Shown piece after piece: positions 61,669 through 64,000 of a DNA stretch of 64,000 nt (position 1 is its first letter; each line of letters starts with the position of its first letter). The notes beneath the pieces are model-generated. The model ran no database searches. It worked only from the letters and a program-made list of their open reading frames with translations, and had not been told where the DNA came from. Source of the DNA: JAVBTR01 sp031556065 (lineage in GTDB: Bacteria; Bacillota; Clostridia; Christensenellales; Aristaeellaceae). The position numbers were made by a program, and so were the translations under genes. The stretch lies in assembly GCA_031556065.1 (NCBI GenBank), contig JAVBTR010000020.1, positions 23,959 to 87,958 of the forward strand, written 5' to 3'.

Positions 61669-63765
61669 ATGGTGCAGACGAACCATGAAAGTGAAAAGGG
61701 CTTTGGTTCCCATGTTTTTTCGGATAAGGTAATGCGGGAGCGGCTGCCGGTAACGGTATACCGCCGCCTGCGCAAAACTGTTGAAGAGGGGATTCCTCTG
61801 GATTCCGCCAGCGCGGAAGTGATTGCCGGCGCCATGAAGGATTGGGCCATTGATTTGGGCGCCACACACTATACACACTGGTTTTCACCCATGAATGGCC
61901 AAACGGCGGAAAAGCACGATGCTTTCGTTTCGCCCATGCAGGATGGTACGGTTATCTTTGAATTTTCAGGCAAAGCCCTGGTTCGGGGTGAGGCGGATGC
62001 TTCCAGCTTCCCCTCCGGCGGCCTGCGGGCTACCTTTGAAGCCCGTGGCTATACAGCGTGGGATTGCACGTCCCCGGCGTTTATTAAGCGTGATCCGGGG
62101 GGGATTGTAGCTTTATGCATTCCCACCGTGTTTTTAAGCTTTAATGGCGAGGCGTTGGATACAAGAATTCCCCTTTTGCGAAGCATTACGGCCTTGAACG
62201 CCCATGCTCTGCGGGTTTTGCGCGCCCTGGGGGATGAAAAAACCAGCCGGGTGATCCCCAATGTGGGCCTTGAACAAGAATATTTTCTGATCGACCGGGG
62301 TCTTTACCGCAAACGCCGGGATCTGATCTATACGGGCCGTACTCTTTTTGGCGCCAAGCCACCCAAGGGCCAGGAGATGGACGATCAGTATTACGCCGCC
62401 ATCCGCCAAAGGGTATCCGGTTTTATGGCGGAGCTGAATGATGAGCTTTGGCGCTTAGGTGTGCCGGCCAAAACCCAGCACAATGAGGTGGCCCCTGCCC
62501 AGCACGAAGTGGCTGTGGTGTTTGATAACGCTGTGGCTGCCTGCGATCAGAACCAATTGGCTATGACCATCTTAAAGAAGGTGGCTGCAAGGCGGGAGCT
62601 GGCTTGTCTGATCCACGAAAAGCCCTTTAAAGGGGTTTCCGGTTCCGGTAAGCATAACAACTGGTCCATGGGCACGGATCGGGGCGAAAATCTTCTGGAG
62701 CCGGGGAAGGACCCCGTTGGCAACACGCGCTTTTTGCTGTTCTTCGCAGCGGTGATTGCGGCAGTTCACGAGCATTCTGATTTGTTGCGTTTCGCCTGCG
62801 CCGGCCTTAGCAACGATTACCGTTTAGGCGGCCATGAGGCACCTATCCCGGTGATTTCCGTTTTCATCGGCAATGAGTTCTACAATATTCTGGCCACTGC
62901 CGCCGGGGAAACGGTGGCCCCTCACGGCAATGATAATAGTATGCACCTGGGAGTGGGTACTTTATCCAATTTACATGGGGACAACACCGACCGTAACCGT
63001 ACCTCTCCATTCGCCTTTACGGGCAATAAGTTTGAATTTCGTATGCCAGGCTCTTCCCAGTGCGGCAACACGGTCAATGCCATTGTGAATACCATCGTGG
63101 CCCAGCAGCTGGATACCATCGCCACGGCCCTTGAAAGTGGCGAAAATGCGGAAATCATCCTAAAAAGCCTGTTTAAAGCCCATAAAGCCATTTTGTTTAA
63201 CGGGGATAACTACTCTGCCGCCTGGCAGCAAGAAGCGGCCAAGCGTGGTTTGCCCTGCCTTAATTCCACGGTGGACGCCATTCCCGCGCTGCAAACGGAA
63301 AAGGCAGTGCAAATGTTCGGCCAATACGGGGTGCTTACCAGACCTGAGATCGACAGTCGCACCACCATTTATTGGGATACCTACATTAAATCCCTTCGGG
63401 TGGAAGCCCAGACCTTGCTGGATATTCAGCGCAAGCAGATTCTCCCCGTGGTGTTAAATTACCAGGCTCAGCTGGCCAGGGATATTCAAGATTTGGAAAG
63501 AGCAGGGGCCCAGGCACTGGTGCACCGTGAGTGCTTAGAAAAAATAGACCCCTTGTGTAGCGCGTTGTACAGTGCTTTGCAGGCCCTTGAAAAGGTGCTC
63601 AACCAGCTGCTGTCCATCCCCGACCAGGAGACAGGCACCGCCTGGCATGATCTGATCCTCCCAGGCATGGACGCGGTGCGCAATGCTTCGGACGCGTTGG
63701 AAATGCTCATACCCGGAACCATGTGGCCTGTTCCTACTTACGGCGAATTACTATTCTATGTATAA
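61669..63765 (+). CDS. glnN: Glutamine synthetase type III
   Basis: Makes glutamine from glutamate, ammonia and ATP; 698 residues, the large GSIII form of anaerobes. Recognised by the N-terminal GSIII domain (FGSHVFSDKVMRERLP), ATHYTHWFSPMNGQTAEKHD, the metal/glutamate-site NVGLEQEYFLID, the family segment TQHNEVAPAQHEVAVVFDNA and KGVSGSGKHNNWSMGTDRG. The start at 61669 is chosen for GGAGGG and because it matches the usual GSIII beginning; in-frame ATGs at 61624 and 61651 would add 9-15 residues. Its neighbour, a CTP synthase without a working glutaminase, makes the nitrogen context notable. Confidence 0.95.
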   Translation: MVQTNHESEKGFGSHVFSDKVMRERLPVTVYRRLRKTVEEGIPLDSASAEVIAGAMKDWAIDLGATHYTHWFSPMNGQTAEKHDAFVSPMQDGTVIFEFSGKALVRGEADASSFPSGGLRATFEARGYTAWDCTSPAFIKRDPGGIVALCIPTVFLSFNGEALDTRIPLLRSITALNAHALRVLRALGDEKTSRVIPNVGLEQEYFLIDRGLYRKRRDLIYTGRTLFGAKPPKGQEMDDQYYAAIRQRVSGFMAELNDELWRLGVPAKTQHNEVAPAQHEVAVVFDNAVAACDQNQLAMTILKKVAARRELACLIHEKPFKGVSGSGKHNNWSMGTDRGENLLEPGKDPVGNTRFLLFFAAVIAAVHEHSDLLRFACAGLSNDYRLGGHEAPIPVISVFIGNEFYNILATAAGETVAPHGNDNSMHLGVGTLSNLHGDNTDRNRTSPFAFTGNKFEFRMPGSSQCGNTVNAIVNTIVAQQLDTIATALESGENAEIILKSLFKAHKAILFNGDNYSAAWQQEAAKRGLPCLNSTVDAIPALQTEKAVQMFGQYGVLTRPEIDSRTTIYWDTYIKSLRVEAQTLLDIQRKQILPVVLNYQAQLARDIQDLERAGAQALVHRECLEKIDPLCSALYSALQALEKVLNQLLSIPDQETGTAWHDLILPGMDAVRNASDALEMLIPGTMWPVPTYGELLFYV

Positions 63766-63788
63766 TTGATAGCGTCACAGGGCACCTT
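63760..63788 (+). promoter_or_regulatory. Possible sigma-F promoter of spoIIR
   Basis: GTATA (63760-63764), a 15-base spacer, then GGGCACCTT (63780-63788), which agrees with the GGnnA..nT part of the sigma-F/G -10 consensus. B. subtilis spoIIR is sigma-F dependent. The GTATA overlaps the glnN stop region. Confidence 0.4.
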
Positions 63789-63817
63789 GATATCATTCGT
63801 ACGCTTTAGGAGGCAGA

Positions 63818-64000
63818 ATGATGGTCAAGGTGCTTTGTTATGTTTTGGCGCTTTTATTAGGATGTTCCCCGCAATTAACCCTTAAAAGGGCGCTTGAAAC
63901 GGGGGACATCCTTCGTTTGCATGTGATTGCGGCTGGGAATAGCGATGAAGAGCAGAGGGTGAAGTTTTGCGTCCGGGACGCGGTTTTAGAAGCGTTTTCA
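63818..64000 (+). CDS. spoIIR: Stage II sporulation protein R, 3'-truncated by window edge
   Basis: The first 61 residues are visible and open to the right edge. After a hydrophobic signal (KVLCYVLALLLGCSPQ) comes ILRLHVIAAGNSDEEQRVKF followed by CVRDAVLEAF, the conserved N-terminal signature of SpoIIR. This secreted forespore protein signals SpoIIGA to process pro-sigma-E in the mother cell, so the organism belongs to an endospore-forming lineage. TAGGAGG at 63807 sets the start; a second ATG follows directly (63821). Confidence 0.85.
   Translation, partial: MMVKVLCYVLALLLGCSPQLTLKRALETGDILRLHVIAAGNSDEEQRVKFCVRDAVLEAFS

Overview
The window looks like a chromosomal segment of an anaerobic, spore-forming member of the Clostridia (Bacillota), possibly Christensenellales-like, with roughly 50% GC. 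Evidence: a Gram-positive PolC, the block frr-uppS-cdsA-dxr-rseP-ispG-polC, a T-box leader in front of ileS, a type III glutamine synthetase, the start of spoIIR at the right edge, and an oxygen-sensitive glycyl radical enzyme with its activase. No rRNA, tRNA or CRISPR array was recognised.

Left edge to 4 kb: the 3' part of a large serine recombinase (the end of an integrated element), then a short alkylation-repair operon made of an Ada/AraC/AlkA fusion and an Ogt methyltransferase. 4-14.5 kb: one minus-strand locus coding for a YesM-type sensor kinase, a YesN-type regulator, a sugar-type solute-binding protein with LplB- and YtcP-like permeases, a glycyl radical enzyme of the eliminase type (Cys-x-Glu) and its activating enzyme. 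It reads as sense, import, then radical cleavage of an unknown ligand. 15-21.8 kb: a second sugar-type importer (binding protein and two permeases), divergent from its own kinase/regulator pair.

21.8-38.3 kb: a LacI regulator and a minus-strand catabolic locus of about 15 kb with a Gfo/Idh oxidoreductase, a GNAT-like acyltransferase, a third importer, a small cysteine-rich protein, two long/short pairs of DUF4832-type proteins on either side of an MFS transporter, and a MYORG-like GH31 glycosidase. A galactokinase-like GHMP kinase diverges from its head. This is the best candidate here for an undescribed glycan or glycoside pathway. None of the three sugar importers has its own ATPase, so they probably share one encoded elsewhere.

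38.4-64 kb: an SsuABC/TauABC-like importer, an aquaporin, an array of consecutive hairpins, the polC-to-frr isoprenoid/envelope block, a divergent GH4-like protein joined to ileS, a CDF metal transporter, an LCP-family wall ligase, CTP synthase, a small membrane protein, glutamine synthetase III and spoIIR. The CTP synthase is remarkable: the catalytic cysteine of its glutaminase site is a glycine. Several short inverted-repeat elements (at 14.8, 32.3 and 59.2 kb) and a solitary terminal repeat (3.9 kb) lie between genes.
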